This document shows, piece after piece, positions 62,307-64,000 of a stretch of 64,000 nt of DNA (the first letter of the stretch is position 1; each line of letters starts with the position of its first letter). A program made the position numbers and the translations under genes. The notes beneath the pieces were generated by a model. It had not been told where the DNA came from. It searched no databases and saw only the letters and a list, made by a program, of their open reading frames with translations. Source of the DNA: Siderastrea siderea (taxonomy: Eukaryota; Cnidaria; Anthozoa; Scleractinia; Rhizangiidae); the NCBI GenBank assembly GCA_964030785.1, contig OZ034968.1:74446427-74510426 (forward strand), read 5' to 3'.

Positions 62307-63473
62307 ATTTGAAATGGGTCGAAAGCCTGTGAAACTCTGTTACTGGACTTTGCAATGACACATGAATTCTGAACTGTGACATTTGTATTATTATAAAATG
62401 CTATTTACAGTGCCATCGACCATTAATAATTTTACGTGGGCTGTTGCCTCGGTATAGTGCTGAAACTTGTATGTTTATGAGAACTCTGAAACGAAATGCC
62501 CTCGCGTTTCAACCAATCAGAAGCACTACCTAGATCTGGGTAGTGACGCGTCATCAGTATGGAATTTCTGCGCTCGTTACTCAGACGTCGTTTTGCGAGG
62601 GCTCAATTGGCGACCTCGTGAAACGTCAGTTGTTTTCTCAGGCTAGAATGGAACCCGTTAGCAGGAGGCCTTAGTCAAACTCGAGAGCAATGTGCTTTAA
62701 GGTCTGAGCCAGAATTGCCTAGTCCAACACTTGTAACTTAAAAATAGGGTACCATCTATTCGTAGCCAGGGGACTCCCGTATAAAAGTAGAGGAGGTCCT
62801 TTGGTACCGTCTAGTGTGCTGAGGGTGTTAAAATCTGATAGGTGCCCTTTTAGGGTAGAAGCAGGAAAATGTTCTTAGAAACGTAATTACTTGTTAGAAT
62901 TGGTACCTCTGAGGGGTGAAAAGGAGTTCAGGCCCAGTTTCCTGTAGAGGTGCATCCCCGTCACTTTTAAATCGGAATCCCCCATAAACAGCTACCTTCA
63001 CTCCCTTTTTACAACTGACAAACAACAAGAGGGCAACTTTCGCAGCCTACTGTTTTTCAGTCTTGAAATAAATATAATCGCCGATGAGTGCTTTTACCCC
63101 CACGTACATCACATACCTGTTTCGTTTTTCCAGTTGTATGTTCCAGCTGGTGATTACACCATTTGCAGTCGGTGACTGGGAAAATGTAGATTTGTAGTAA
63201 TGCAGACCGTCACTCTCATAGTTGCGCTTTGCTTGAAATCAAAGGAATTGTATAAGGAAAACAATCCTTCCCTAAAACCCTCTTTTGGTTACACCTTGCA
63301 GAAATACAACTTAAATGAATTCTACCTCTGCCGTGTATGTACAGTATTCTTAGGCGACTAGAAAAAAGTTTTTGCTTGTACAAAGATCAAAGTAATCAAA
63401 ACGCGTTATCTTGTAACATTCACTAATAAATGCTGTCAAATAGAAAAAAGCGGCTATTTTGTTGTGTGCTGTT

Positions 63474-63474
63474 T

Positions 63475-63529
<55 letters not shown>

Positions 63530-63530
63530 T
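63474..63530. repeat. (TTTA)n microsatellite
   Basis: About 14 tandem TTTA units without interruption, ending in TATATG. Likely length-polymorphic. Confidence 0.95.
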
Positions 63531-63849
63531 ATGTGTTAAAGTTGCAAGGAAATGTTAGCCATGGCTGTACTTGACATTTTTTCGTCGTATTTGAGAAATT
63601 ATCGCATTTCCAGCGAGCGGGGAAAATTGCACGTGTAGCCGCTATCTCACGACACGGACTAAACGACAGCTAAGAAAAATCACAGAAAAGTAGTTGCGAT
63701 TGTGGCGTTACCTGCGTTAAAGGATGAGTTTCATGGCTCGCTGGTGACGCGACGATTTCGAAAACTCTTTTGAGAGGCTTTCTACAATCCAGTCAAAGTA
63801 TTAAGGGTGAAGGATTGTACCATGTTGCTTAGCAACTCCGCTGAAAACC

Positions 63850-64000
63850 ATGGGCCTCGGTCGATCGAAGTGTATCGGTTTAAAAGTGACTTGTTTCGTG
63901 TTCGCTGGAATGTCTAGGAACACTAAGAATACCACGACATACCCTCAAACAAAGAAACGTCAAGGAAGCATTGTTCCCCAAAATGTGTTCCCGTTTTCCA
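63850..64000 (+). CDS. Possible first coding exon at the right edge (partial)
   Basis: A plus-strand frame opens at ATG 63850 (a second in-frame ATG is at 63910) and stays open for 50 codons to the end of the window. Composition is polar, with TKNTTTYPQTKKRQG-like sequence. No family is recognised and no splice site is seen, so it may be chance. Confidence 0.25.
   Translation, partial: MGLGRSKCIGLKVTCFVFAGMSRNTKNTTTYPQTKKRQGSIVPQNVFPFS

Noticed and set aside
1..64000. CRISPR arrays, bacterial operons or phage genes
   Set aside because: Introns, poly(A) signals and animal gene families throughout show eukaryotic nuclear DNA; no spaced direct-repeat array of CRISPR type is present.

Overview
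The window is animal nuclear DNA: AT-rich, with compact exons separated by 0.1-3 kb introns carrying GT..AG borders, and many inverted-repeat elements in introns and between genes. The protein set (mitochondrial SUV3 helicase, WDR54, a gasdermin-like pore former, an LDB/CLIM LIM-domain cofactor) together with a DIRS-type tyrosine-recombinase retrotransposon, LINE remnants and a tRNA-like SINE fits an anthozoan cnidarian such as a stony coral. That assignment is inference; no species can be named from sequence alone.

Layout. 1-703 (minus) holds the 5' exons of an unrecognised gene that leaves the window on the left. 2013-12525 (plus) is SUPV3L1 in 18 coding exons. It is head-to-head with the left gene and has a short upstream ORF ending just before its start codon. 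13990-19255 (plus) is WDR54 in 8 coding exons. 19.3-22.0 kb is gene-free. About 21.8-29.1 kb is a decayed DIRS/Ngaro-like retrotransposon (gag, RT-RNase H, tyrosine recombinase) whose gag region is split by a 1.76 kb foldback element; a probable gag intron is filled with a palindromic minisatellite. 30.4-32.4 kb is a dispersed repeat carrying two separate DNA-transposon insertions with clear target duplications. A second copy of the same repeat at 47.6-48.1 kb lacks both and serves as an empty-site control. 36292-45371 (plus) is a six-exon gasdermin-like gene with a 590 bp palindrome and LINE debris in its second intron. 48.9-62.3 kb (plus) is the LDB gene (11 coding exons). It contains a perfect 317 bp tandem duplication in one intron and an 880 bp long-TIR element in another. 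The right edge may contain the beginning of another plus-strand gene.

The host genes do unrelated jobs: mitochondrial RNA turnover, an uncharacterised WD40 protein, regulated membrane permeabilisation, and LIM-homeodomain/GATA transcription complexes. I see no operon-like logic. The least ordinary material is the nested, palindromic mobile-element landscape and the gasdermin-like gene. Exon borders were read by eye from splice consensus and reading-frame phase, and the phases close for all four full host genes.
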